A stretch of DNA of 64,000 nucleotides from JBMDXB01 sp048594975 (GCA_048594975.1 JBMDXQ010000093.1:1-64000), one strand, 5' to 3'. Positions 49,319-57,353 are shown, counted from the stretch's first letter. Notes: a model not told the origin generated them from the sequence alone. Made by a program: numbers and translations.

Positions 49319-50120
49319 GCCGCTGCCGGCCGACCTCGCCGCCGCGCTCGTCCGCACGGCGGATCGGCGCCGGCGATTCGGGCAGCCCGCGTACTACTTC
49401 TCCGCGACCGGATCGACCAACGACGTCGCCGCGGCGCTCGCCGAACGCGGCGCCGCGGAGGGGACGACCGTGATCGCCTCGGCGCAGACGGCGGGTCGGG
49501 GCCGTCTTGGCCGCACCTGGTTCTCGCCGCCGGGTGCCGGGCTCTACGTGTCGGTCGTGTTCCGCAACCCGCGCGCGGTGCCGCTGCTCTCGCTCGCCGG
49601 CGGCGTGGCGGTTGCCGACGGCGTGCGCGCCGCGACCGGTCTCCCGGTGCGCGTCAAATGGCCCAACGACGTCGTCGTCGAGAGCGGCCGAGGCGCCGTG
49701 AGGTGGCTCAAGCTCGCAGGCGTGCTTGCCGAGGCGTCGAGCGGCGTCGACGGCCTGCAGCACGTCGTCCTCGGGTTCGGCGTCAACCTGCGTCCCGCCG
49801 CCTATCCGCCGGAGATCGGCGATCGCGCGACGTCGATCGAGAGTGAAGCCGGACGCGTGCCCGACGCGGGTGCCGTGCTGGCGGAAACGCTCTGCGTCCT
49901 GGCGGAGTACGCCGAGGCCGTCCACGCCGGGGACGCGCGGTCGCTGCTGGATCGCTGGCGTGCGCTCGCGCCCTCCGCTCGCGGCGCGACGGTTCGATGG
50001 GACACCGGAAACGGGGAAATGACCGGGGTGACTGCGGGAATCGACGAGACCGGCGCGCTGCTGGTGCGCGCCGGCGGTCGCGTCGAGCGGATCATCTCGG
50101 GCGAGCTGCGCTGGGTTTGA
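49311..50120 (+). CDS. birA: biotin--[acetyl-CoA-carboxylase] ligase
   Basis: A 269-residue class I biotin protein ligase without the N-terminal DNA-binding domain of E. coli BirA, so it is a ligase and not a repressor. The catalytic core shows STNDVAAALAERGAAEGTTV, the biotinyl-adenylate loop AGRGRLGRTWFSPPGAGLY and VKWPNDVVV; a small C-terminal SH3-like domain follows. It overlaps nadC and is followed by coaX after three bases, an arrangement (birA-coaX) seen in many bacteria. Confidence 0.95.
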   Translation: MSEPLPADLAAALVRTADRRRRFGQPAYYFSATGSTNDVAAALAERGAAEGTTVIASAQTAGRGRLGRTWFSPPGAGLYVSVVFRNPRAVPLLSLAGGVAVADGVRAATGLPVRVKWPNDVVVESGRGAVRWLKLAGVLAEASSGVDGLQHVVLGFGVNLRPAAYPPEIGDRATSIESEAGRVPDAGAVLAETLCVLAEYAEAVHAGDARSLLDRWRALAPSARGATVRWDTGNGEMTGVTAGIDETGALLVRAGGRVERIISGELRWV

Positions 50121-50123
50121 GCG

Positions 50124-50912
50124 ATGCTCTTCGCGATCGACGTCGGCAATACCAACATCGTCCTGGGCGTGTTCGACGGCGAGCGGCTCACCCAGAGCTG
50201 GCGGCTCGCCACCATGCGCGAGCGGACGGCTGACGAGATGGGCATCCTCGTCACACGCCTGTTCGAGCGGGCGGGTATCGGTGTCACGAGCATCGACGGC
50301 ATCATTCTCTCGTCGGTCGTGCCGCCGCTGACCCGGCCGATGGAGGAGATGGCGCAGCGCTATTTCGGACGGGCGCCGATGACCGTCGATCCGGCGACGA
50401 ATTCCGGCATGCCGGTCCGGTATCAGCCGCCGGCCGACGTCGGAGCCGACCGGATCGTGAACGGCGTGGCCGCCTACGAGGCGTACGGCCGTGCGGCGCG
50501 CGTCCCGGTCATCGTCGTGGATTTCGGCACCGCCACCACGTTCGACGCGATTTCGGCCGAGGGCGAGTACCTGGGCGGGGTCATCTGCCCGGGCATCGGC
50601 ATTTCCGCCGACGCCCTGTTCCAGCGCGCGGCGCGGCTGCCGCGCGTGGACGTGCGCAAGCCGCCAGCGGTGGTGGGCCAGACGACGGTGACGTCGATGC
50701 AGTCGGGCCTGTACTTCGGGTATGCGTCGATGGTGGACGGGATCGTCGCGCGCATGCGCAGGGAGATTGCCGCGGGGGATCGCGCGATCTGCGTCGCCAC
50801 CGGCGGCATGGCTGACGTGCTCGCCGACGACATGGCGAGCATCCAGCACGTTTCGTCGGATCTCACGCTCCAGGGCCTGCGCCTGATCTGGGAGAGGAAC
50901 GCCGGGCGGTGA
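50124..50912 (+). CDS. coaX: type III pantothenate kinase
   Basis: A 262-residue ASKHA-fold kinase, the first step of coenzyme A synthesis, characteristically not inhibited by CoA. The phosphate motif DVGNTNIVLGVFDGE opens the protein; PADVGADRIVNGVAAYE and VVDFGTATTFDAIS are the family blocks, and CPGIGISADALFQRAARLP follows. Length is normal. The 3' end overlaps the next gene by four bases. Confidence 0.96.
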   Translation: MLFAIDVGNTNIVLGVFDGERLTQSWRLATMRERTADEMGILVTRLFERAGIGVTSIDGIILSSVVPPLTRPMEEMAQRYFGRAPMTVDPATNSGMPVRYQPPADVGADRIVNGVAAYEAYGRAARVPVIVVDFGTATTFDAISAEGEYLGGVICPGIGISADALFQRAARLPRVDVRKPPAVVGQTTVTSMQSGLYFGYASMVDGIVARMRREIAAGDRAICVATGGMADVLADDMASIQHVSSDLTLQGLRLIWERNAGR

Positions 50913-51610
50913 ACGACGACCCCGCGGACTACTGCCGCCAGATCGAAGCCTACCTGTGCGGCAAGAACGACGGCCACCTCATTCGCATCGTCGGTCCCGC
51001 CTTCGAGATGGTCTGCGGGTGGGCGCGGCAGGGGATCCCGCTGAAGATTGCATATCGCGGGATCGACCAGTACTTCGAGCGCTACTACGCGAAGGGCGTC
51101 CGCCGCCGCCCGGTCCGGATCGAGTTCTGCGAGGCCGACATCCTCGACCGCTTCGACGCGTGGCGGCGTGCGATCGGGGTGACGTCGGCCGATGGTGACG
51201 ATCAACCGGCGCGGGCAGCGCGTCCTCCCGGACTCGCCGCTCACGTCGAACGCGCGATCGCGCGCCTGACAGCGCTCAGGGCAGGCGGCCGGCGGTCGGC
51301 GGCGTTCGACGCGTGCGTCGCCGAGGCGGTGCGCGAGCTCGACGGGCTCGCCGCCGGGGCGCGGCACGCGCGCGGCGCGACACGTAGCGCGATCGTCGAG
51401 CGGCTGGCCGCGCTCGATCGCCGGCTGGTCGACGCCGCGATCGGGGAGCTCGACGACGCGGCGCGGGTGGAGCTGCAGGCAGAAGCGGAACGGGAGCTGG
51501 CCGCCTTCTCCGGCCGGATGCCGCCTGCTGCGTACGCGCGCGCGATTGCCGCCGCGTTCGAGCGCCTCGCGCGTGAATCCCTGTCGCTGCCCGGGGTCAG
51601 GTACGAGTGA
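50909..51610 (+). CDS. conserved-looking protein of unknown function after coaX
   Basis: A 233-residue cytoplasmic protein starting with GTG at 50909 (overlap with coaX). Residues 1-90 are compact and look conserved: DPADYCRQIEAYLCGKNDGH, then GIPLKIAYRGIDQYFERYYA and RPVRIEFCEADILDRFDAWR, with a helical character. The rest (about 100-233) is Ala/Arg/Glu-rich and probably helical or coiled. I do not recognise a family. Its last codons lie in the first GGGGTCAG of a repeat element, suggesting the end of the gene has been altered by it. Translational coupling to coaX suggests a housekeeping role. Confidence 0.65.
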   Translation: MNDDPADYCRQIEAYLCGKNDGHLIRIVGPAFEMVCGWARQGIPLKIAYRGIDQYFERYYAKGVRRRPVRIEFCEADILDRFDAWRRAIGVTSADGDDQPARAARPPGLAAHVERAIARLTALRAGGRRSAAFDACVAEAVRELDGLAAGARHARGATRSAIVERLAALDRRLVDAAIGELDDAARVELQAEAERELAAFSGRMPPAAYARAIAAAFERLARESLSLPGVRYE

Positions 51611-51680
51611 ACAGGTCGGGGCAGATCTCGGCTTTCGGAACCGCCCACCCGGCGGTTGGGGTCAGATCTCGATTCTCCAG
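51593..51680. repeat. second GGGGTCAG-type element, composite
   Basis: GGGGTCAG occurs at 51593-51600 and 51658-51665, and a variant GGGGCAG at 51618-51624. The two complete left ends read GGGGCAGATCTCGGCTTTC and GGGGTCAGATCTCGATTC, and between them AACCGCC (51639-51645) and GGCGGTT (51651-51657) form a 7-bp hairpin. The sequence matches the element at 1137-1185 over its first 16 bases. It overlaps the C-terminal codons of the gene at 50909. Confidence 0.6.
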
Positions 51681-51764
51681 GATCCCGACGACACGGGCCG
51701 TGTACGACCTCCGCGACGTCAGAGCTCCCGCCCACGACGCGTGCGCCGCGCCATAATCACCGGT

Positions 51765-53045
51765 ATGGCCCTCGAAGTGGGTCAGGAACTGCCGCTCACG
51801 GTCGAGAAGCCCGCCGCCGGCGGGCGGATGATCGCCCGACATGATGGCCAGGTGCTGTTCGTGGCGGGCGCCATCCCGGGCGAGCGCGTGCGGGCACGCG
51901 TGCAGCGGGTGGAGAAGGGCCTCGCTTTTGCCGTGACGGCCGACGTCGTGGACGCGTCGCCGGACCGGCGCGCCGGCCTGCCCGACCCGCTGTGCGGCGG
52001 GTTCGTGTACTCCCACATCCGTTACGAACGGCAGCTCGCGCTCAAGGCCGAGCTCATCGCCGACGCATTCACGCGACTCGGCCGACTGCCGCCGGCGGCG
52101 CCGATCGCCGTCGCGCCCTCCCCGGAGCGCGGCTACCGCATGCGGTCGCGCTTTCACGTGCGCGGCTCTCGGATCGGGTTCTTCCGCGAGGGGACTCGCG
52201 ACCTCTGCGACGCCACGGCATCCGGCCACCTGCTGCACGCCTCGCTCGCTGCCGCCGAACAAGCCGTGGCTACTCTCGGCGCCGAGGGCGCGACCCCTGT
52301 GTCGGTGGAACTGTCGGAGAACATCGCCGCAACCGAGCGCGCCGTGCACGCGGACGTGGCGTTCGGCGCGCGGGTCACCGCACCGGCGCTGGAGCGTGCC
52401 GCCGCTGCGGCGCGCCTGGCGGGCATCACCGCGCGGACGGCTGCCGGCGTCCTGACGGCCGCGGGCTCGCCGACCGTCGGCGATCCGTTCGCCGTGCTGA
52501 CCGGCGGTCGTGCCGCGCCGGGCGAGCTGCGCCGCCATCCTGCATCGTTCTTCCAGTCGAATCGCTACCTGCTGCCGTCCCTGGTCACCTGGGTGATCGA
52601 CGCCGTCCAGGGCGAGGGCGCGATCCTCGAGCTCTACGCCGGAGTCGGCCTCTTCGCGCTGTCGTTGGCTGCCTCCGGCCGCACCAGGATCACCGCGATC
52701 GAAGGCGATCCATCGAGCGGCCGCGATCTGCAACGCAACGCGGCCCCGTTCGGCGACGCCGTGCGCGTCGTCCTTGGCGCCGTCGAGGAGCAGCTGACGC
52801 GGGTGCGTGAACCGGCCGACACGCTGATCGTCGACCCGCCGCGGACCGGCATCTCGAAGGCAGCGATGCAGACGATCGCGGGCCTCGGCGCCCGCCGCAT
52901 CGTGTACGTGTCATGCGACCCGCCGACGATGGCGCGGGATGCCCGGCGGCTCGTCGACGCCGGCTACGCCGTCGGCGTGATGGCAGCGTTCGACCTCTTC
53001 CCGAATACGCCGCACGTGGAGACGGTGGGGGTGTTCGCGCGGTAG
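51765..53045 (+). CDS. RNA uracil-5-methyltransferase of the TrmA/RlmD family
   Basis: A 426-residue SAM-dependent enzyme that makes m5U in rRNA or tRNA. An N-terminal TRAM domain (VGQELPLTVEKPAAGGRMIA ... GAIPGERVRARV) is followed by the Rossmann fold: ILELYAGVGLFALSLAASG, DTLIVDPPRTGI, the catalytic Cys in VYVSCDPPTMARD and the base Glu in NTPHVETVGVF. The Fe-S cluster cysteines of RumA/RlmD (CxxxxxCGGCxxQ) are reduced to one, PDPLCGGFVYSHI. The ATG at 51765 is chosen because the TRAM domain begins there; the frame upstream reads through repeat sequence. Confidence 0.9.
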   Translation: MALEVGQELPLTVEKPAAGGRMIARHDGQVLFVAGAIPGERVRARVQRVEKGLAFAVTADVVDASPDRRAGLPDPLCGGFVYSHIRYERQLALKAELIADAFTRLGRLPPAAPIAVAPSPERGYRMRSRFHVRGSRIGFFREGTRDLCDATASGHLLHASLAAAEQAVATLGAEGATPVSVELSENIAATERAVHADVAFGARVTAPALERAAAAARLAGITARTAAGVLTAAGSPTVGDPFAVLTGGRAAPGELRRHPASFFQSNRYLLPSLVTWVIDAVQGEGAILELYAGVGLFALSLAASGRTRITAIEGDPSSGRDLQRNAAPFGDAVRVVLGAVEEQLTRVREPADTLIVDPPRTGISKAAMQTIAGLGARRIVYVSCDPPTMARDARRLVDAGYAVGVMAAFDLFPNTPHVETVGVFAR

Positions 53046-53058
53046 AACGGAATGCTCT

Positions 53059-53100
53059 CGACGGGTCGTTCGCTACGGGTCGTTCGCGACGGATCGTTCG
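53059..53100. repeat. 14-base (2x7) unit repeated three times at convergent gene ends
   Basis: CGACGGGTCGTTCG, CTACGGGTCGTTCG and CGACGGATCGTTCG are consecutive. The array starts 13 bases after the methyltransferase stop and encodes, on the other strand, the C-terminal tail RSVANDP and stop codon of the amidotransferase-like gene. Confidence 0.8.
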
Positions 53101-53795
53101 CGCCTGAGACGCGCGGCCTCGAGGAAGCTCGCGAAGAGGTCGCTGAACTCGCCAGTCCGCCAGAAGTTTTCCGGGTGCCACTGCACGCCGAGACAGAACG
53201 AGGCCTCGGGCCGCTCGATACCTTCGATGACGCCGTCCGGTGACCAGGCGCTCGCTACGAGCGCGTCGCCGAGGCGGCCGACCGCCTGGTGGTGACGGCT
53301 GTTCACGTCCCTGGTTGCGGTGTCCTGGCCGCCGCGGCCGAGCGCTCTCTCGAGGCGCGAACCCGGCGCGATAGCGATCGCGTGCGCAATCGCATCCGGC
53401 CGCTCGACGTCGTGCGGGATCGAGGACTCCACCGCCGTCGGAATGTCCTGTACGAGCGTCCCGCCCGACGCGACGTTGAGCACCTGGGCGCCGCGGCAGA
53501 TGGCCAGCGTGGGCAAGTCGGCTGCCATAGCGCGGCGCGCCAGCTCGAGCTCGAAGGCGTCGCGCCCGCGCTCGGCATCCTCGACGCTCGGGTGACGTGG
53601 CTCGCCGTAAAGCACCGGATCGAGGTCGGCTCCACCGGTCAACAGGAGGCCGTGCACCTCGCGGGTCACGGTCTCGGGCTGGTCGTCCAACTTCAGGACC
53701 CGCACCTCGCCGCCCGCCCGTTCAACAGAGGCAACGTAGTCGGCAAGCCTGCTACAGTGCGATACGCCGATTACTGGCTTCCCGCTTGATGCCAT
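53073..53795 (-). CDS. gamma-glutamyl-gamma-aminobutyrate hydrolase-type (peptidase C26) protein
   Basis: A 240-residue class I glutamine-amidotransferase-like hydrolase. The family blocks are GLLLTGGADLDPVLYGE, the nucleophile in LPTLAICRGAQVLNVASGG (CRG) and the His/Glu pair in FCLGVQWHPENF. PuuD and similar enzymes cleave gamma-glutamyl bonds, for example in putrescine breakdown. The ATG at 53795 begins MASSGKPVIGVSH; a GTG at 53801 adds two residues. The C-terminal tail is encoded in a 14-base repeat array. It is followed upstream on the same strand by argS, 37 bases away. Confidence 0.9.
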   Translation of the reverse strand: MASSGKPVIGVSHCSRLADYVASVERAGGEVRVLKLDDQPETVTREVHGLLLTGGADLDPVLYGEPRHPSVEDAERGRDAFELELARRAMAADLPTLAICRGAQVLNVASGGTLVQDIPTAVESSIPHDVERPDAIAHAIAIAPGSRLERALGRGGQDTATRDVNSRHHQAVGRLGDALVASAWSPDGVIEGIERPEASFCLGVQWHPENFWRTGEFSDLFASFLEAARLRRERSVANDP

Positions 53796-53832
53796 GCACA
53801 ACCCCGTCGCGAACGATCGTCGCGACGTCGAC

Positions 53833-55797
53833 CTACATCCTCGCCGGTACCGTGCAGCCCATCAGCTGGAGCGCGCGCGTGAGCTGCGCACGATAGAAGG
53901 CGACCGCCGCCGCGCGCCACAGCTTCGCGTCCTGCCGCTCCTCGTTGAGGATCTGGTACTTGTGGTAGAAGCCGTTGAACGCCTGTGCCAGGCCGAACGC
54001 GTACTTGGCCAGCACCGAGAGCTCCAGCGTGCGCACCGCCTGCTCGACGACCTCGTCCAGGCGGGCCGCCTCGAGAATCAGGCCCCACAGCTCGTTCGAC
54101 TCGTCGTCGCCGGCGTCCAGCACCGACGCGGGGAGGGACGGCAGCGCCGCCTCGACCGCGGCAGCGTCGAGGCCGTGCCGTTCTTTCAGCTTGTTGAAGA
54201 TGTTGTTGGCGCGGACGACGGCATACTGCAGGTACGGACCGCTCTCGCCCTCGAAACTGAGTGCCTCGTCGATGTCGAAGACGATCACCTTGCCGCGTGA
54301 GAACTTGACCATGAAGTAGCGGACGGCAGCCGTGGCGATCGCCGCGGCCGTGGCGCGCGCCTCGGCCGCGGGCAGTTCGGGGTTGCGTTTGGCAACCTCC
54401 GCCGATGCCTTGTCGCACAGGCGGTCGAGGAGGTCGTCTGCCTTGACGCCCAGGCCCTTGCGGCCGGAGACCTCGACAAACGGCCGATCGGCGTCCTCGC
54501 TCGTGTCGTAGCCGAGATCCTGCGCCGTGGCGTGCGACAGCGCGACCATCTCGTAGGCGTAGTGAATCGAGTGCGACGCCTCCCCGTGATACCCGAGCGC
54601 GCCGAGCGCCTGCTTCAACAGCTTCTGCAGGTACGACTGGCGCGTGTCGATGACGTTGCAGACCCACGAGCCACGGCCGAACTCGGGTGCGCCGGGTTCG
54701 GCCGCCGTCGGGTCGGAGGTCGTCGACCAGAGGACGCTTCCATCCGGCCGGCGCTCGAAATGCCGATAGTGGAAGTCCCGTCCGAGCAGGCCGAACTTCC
54801 AGAGCTGGTACGCCATGTCCTTGCCGACGTAGGTCACCGTCCCGTCCGAGCGGACGATGACCTTCTCGCGCTGCGGCTCTTCGCTCTCCGGATCCTCCGC
54901 CTCCGCGGCGATGTCCTCCTCGATCTTCATCACCCAGCAGCCAGCGAGTTTCCCCTCGGTCGGCCGGTAGACGGCACCGGTCTGCTTGAGGAACTCGAAC
55001 GCGTGCGCGAAGAAGTGCAGGCGGAGGATGTCGCCTTCCCACGTCAGCAGGTCGTAGTCGATGTTCATCCGCCTCATCGTCTGCAGGTGGCAGCGGACGA
55101 TGGTGTCGGCGATGAAGGCGGCGAGCTCCGCGATCGGGGTGCCGCCCCGCTCGATCTCGTGCAGCGCCGCTGCGCGGATCGTGAGGCGCTCGCGGTCTTC
55201 CTCGTACCACTCGGTGACGCGCGCGTAGAGGTCCCAGCAGTAGTAATCGAACCGGGTCCGGGCGGCGACGGCACGGACCTCGTCCAGCTCCAGGTGCTCG
55301 AGCTCTCGGAAGCCGACCGCCACGTCGGCCACCTGCACGCCGGTGTCGTCGATGTAGTTCTGGATCTCGACGCGCCGGCCGAGGAAGCGGAGGAGCCGGC
55401 CGAAGGCATCGCCGAGCGCGGCGTTGCGCAGGTGGCCGATGTGCGCCGCCTTGTTCGGGTTGATGGCGGTGTGCTCGACGATCGCCTTCTCTCCGCCCGC
55501 GCCGGCCTCCTCGCGTCCGCGCAGCCATTCGGTCAGATGTCGTGGTCGATCGAGGAAGAAGTTCACGTAGCCGTTCGGCGCCGCCTCGATGCGCGCGAAG
55601 CCCTCGACGGGGCCGAGGTGGGCGACGATCTCCTGCGCGATGACCCGCGGCGCCTTGCGCAGCCGGCGGGCCAGCTCGAAGGCGAGCGGCACCGCGAGGT
55701 CGCCCAGGGCGCGGCGCGGCGGCGCCTCCACGGGAACCGCGGCGAGGATCGGGTCGGCGGCGTCGACGTCATAGAGGTCGACGACCGCGCGCGCCAT
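53833..55797 (-). CDS. argS: arginyl-tRNA synthetase
   Basis: A 654-residue class Ia synthetase. The N-terminal Add1 domain is followed by the HIGH region VEHTAINPNKAAHIGHLRNA, DDTGVQVADVAVGF, the pocket residues in YDLLTWEGDILR, and the anticodon-binding DALR helical domain ending with the characteristic TRALQLMGCTVPARM. No standard KMSKS is seen; several ArgRS lack it. The ATG at 55797 (MARAVVDLYDVDAADP) is preferred to one at 55833. Confidence 0.95.
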   Translation of the reverse strand: MARAVVDLYDVDAADPILAAVPVEAPPRRALGDLAVPLAFELARRLRKAPRVIAQEIVAHLGPVEGFARIEAAPNGYVNFFLDRPRHLTEWLRGREEAGAGGEKAIVEHTAINPNKAAHIGHLRNAALGDAFGRLLRFLGRRVEIQNYIDDTGVQVADVAVGFRELEHLELDEVRAVAARTRFDYYCWDLYARVTEWYEEDRERLTIRAAALHEIERGGTPIAELAAFIADTIVRCHLQTMRRMNIDYDLLTWEGDILRLHFFAHAFEFLKQTGAVYRPTEGKLAGCWVMKIEEDIAAEAEDPESEEPQREKVIVRSDGTVTYVGKDMAYQLWKFGLLGRDFHYRHFERRPDGSVLWSTTSDPTAAEPGAPEFGRGSWVCNVIDTRQSYLQKLLKQALGALGYHGEASHSIHYAYEMVALSHATAQDLGYDTSEDADRPFVEVSGRKGLGVKADDLLDRLCDKASAEVAKRNPELPAAEARATAAAIATAAVRYFMVKFSRGKVIVFDIDEALSFEGESGPYLQYAVVRANNIFNKLKERHGLDAAAVEAALPSLPASVLDAGDDESNELWGLILEAARLDEVVEQAVRTLELSVLAKYAFGLAQAFNGFYHKYQILNEERQDAKLWRAAAVAFYRAQLTRALQLMGCTVPARM

Positions 55798-55841
55798 TAC
55801 GACACGTACCTGGTGGTGTATCGGGAGAATCATGCGGTGCG

Positions 55842-56465
55842 TTATTCCGTGCTACGATCTTGTGCTGGATCCGGCTTCAGTTCAATCAGGCTCGCGGCCC
55901 GCGCGTAATCATGCGGCGTGTTGACGTTCGTGAACAGCAGTCCGTGCTCGTCGATCGCCGACAGGACGTCCGGCCCGATCTCCGCGACCCGCACGCCCGC
56001 GGGCAGCGTCGACGCCCGCAGATCCCCGCGCCTGATGCGCTCGTGGATATACGCGGAGCAGGGCTTCGCGTACACGGCACAGAGCGGCTCGAGCCCGAAT
56101 CGCGTTCGCGGGATCACGAGGTCCGCGTCGGCGCGCTCGGGCGCGATCAGAGCGCGGAACAGCGCCGGCGTGACGAACGGCATGTCGCCGGCGAGCACGA
56201 TCGTGCGCGGCGCCGGCGATTCGACGATCGCCGTGTACACGGCGCCCAGCACCCGGGCGCCGGGCACCGCGTCGGGGACGACGCGCAGCCCGAGGTCCGT
56301 ATAGGGTGAAGGGTCCGAGGCGACGAGGAAGATGGCCTGGGTGACGGTCCGCAACGCGGCGAGCTGGCGATCGATGATGCGCTCGTCGCCGAGCCACAGC
56401 AGCGGCTTGACCGCGCCGCCGAGCCGCCGCGCCGCGCCGCCGGCGAGTATCGCGGCAGCGAGCAT
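55842..56465 (-). CDS. mobA: molybdenum cofactor guanylyltransferase-like protein
   Basis: A 207-residue nucleotidyltransferase fold protein. The N-terminal motif LAAAILAGGAARRLGGAVKP is the GTP/nucleotide-binding LAGGxSxRxGxxK of MobA, IVLAGDMPFVTPALFRAL is the metal-binding DxPF motif, and LEPLCAVY is the molybdopterin-side segment. MobA adds GMP to molybdopterin to form the bis-MGD cofactor. No molybdoenzyme or moa gene is nearby, so a related sugar-phosphate nucleotidyltransferase role is a small possibility. TACGCT lies eight bases before the ATG on the minus strand. Confidence 0.88.
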   Translation of the reverse strand: MLAAAILAGGAARRLGGAVKPLLWLGDERIIDRQLAALRTVTQAIFLVASDPSPYTDLGLRVVPDAVPGARVLGAVYTAIVESPAPRTIVLAGDMPFVTPALFRALIAPERADADLVIPRTRFGLEPLCAVYAKPCSAYIHERIRRGDLRASTLPAGVRVAEIGPDVLSAIDEHGLLFTNVNTPHDYARAASLIELKPDPAQDRSTE

Positions 56466-56484
56466 TCGCCGCGAGCGTATCACG

Positions 56485-56538
56485 CGGCCGCCAGAGGGCG
56501 GCCGGGGACGAGGCCGGCGCGCCCGGCGGACGCGCCGG
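56485..56538. repeat. two successive GC-rich hairpins in a divergent spacer
   Basis: CGGCCGCC at 56485-56492 pairs with GGCGGCCG at 56497-56504 around AGAG. CCGGCGCG at 56514-56521 pairs with CGCGCCGG at 56531-56538 around nine bases. They lie between the divergent mobA and the gene at 56599, so they are leader or regulatory structures rather than terminators. Confidence 0.6.
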
Positions 56539-56598
56539 TCGAGGGGATGCCGGGCGCGCTGAGCAACGTCGACGGGCAGGAGACCGCGTCAGCCAGTC

Positions 56599-57201
56599 AT
56601 GAGTGAACCGCGAATCGGACGCGTGCTCGTGGCCAGCCTGCACCAGGCGATCGCCGACCTGCTGCCGATGCGGCTGGAGTTCTACGAGAACTGGCTCAAC
56701 GTCGCCGGGCTGCGGGACGGCACGATTGGCCTGGCGCCACTCTCGGCGGTGCTCAGCTTCCTTCGCGGCGAGGGAGAGGCGTACAACCTGATCACTGCGC
56801 GCGCGGGCGAGTACGCCGCCGACTGGACGGTGTCGACGCTGCCCGGCCTCGAGCGCCGGTTCGTGCGCGCGCTGCCCGCCCCACTGCGTGCGCGCGCCGC
56901 GTTGCGCACGGCCCGCGCCCTGGTTCGCTCGACCTACCCGGGCTCACGGGCCATCGTCCGGGTGAAGGGCGGCACCGTGCTCGTCGACCTGCGCGGATCG
57001 CTGTTCTGCGAGGTGCGCGAAGCGTCGGTCCTGCCGCTGTGCGGGTTCTATGTCGCGGCGATCGCGCGCGTGCTCCGCCTGTTTGCCCTGAGCGCGGATG
57101 CGCGCGTCAACGAGTGCCGTGCAGCCGGCGGCGCCGGCCGCGGATGCCGGCTGTCGGTCGTCGTCGGCCGGCTGCCGCGCGACGCGCGGGCGCTGGCGTG
57201 A
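56599..57201 (+). CDS. unknown protein, possibly of the V4R/heme-NO-like fold
   Basis: A 200-residue soluble protein starting at the ATG at 56599. The N-terminus (VLVASLHQAIADLLPMRLEF, then YENWLNVAGLRDG) is helical and reminiscent of V4R and myxococcal two-helix sensor-like proteins; the C-terminus LFALSADARVNECRAAGGAG followed by GCRLSVVVG has the pattern of a V4R end (Cys-rich hairpin then a strand). Three Cys are in this region (CEV, NEC, GCR). I regard V4R as a suggestion only. Divergent from mobA and upstream of the TPR-protein gene. Confidence 0.55.
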   Translation: MSEPRIGRVLVASLHQAIADLLPMRLEFYENWLNVAGLRDGTIGLAPLSAVLSFLRGEGEAYNLITARAGEYAADWTVSTLPGLERRFVRALPAPLRARAALRTARALVRSTYPGSRAIVRVKGGTVLVDLRGSLFCEVREASVLPLCGFYVAAIARVLRLFALSADARVNECRAAGGAGRGCRLSVVVGRLPRDARALA

Positions 57202-57353
57202 GGGCGCGCGGCAGGACGCTGCGCGGCGTGAGGTCGCCGCCTGCGGCTGGCATAAGGCATGATCGTGCGACGACCGCTTCACACCTTCGCGGCTTCGCGA
57301 TTGCCTCAGGCCGGCGGCGGCCCGCCCGTCGATGTGACCGCGAACACCGTCCG

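Noticed and set aside
53833..55797. Decayed arginyl-tRNA synthetase because KMSKS is missing
   Set aside because: Many functional ArgRS lack a canonical KMSKS; all other motifs and the length are normal.
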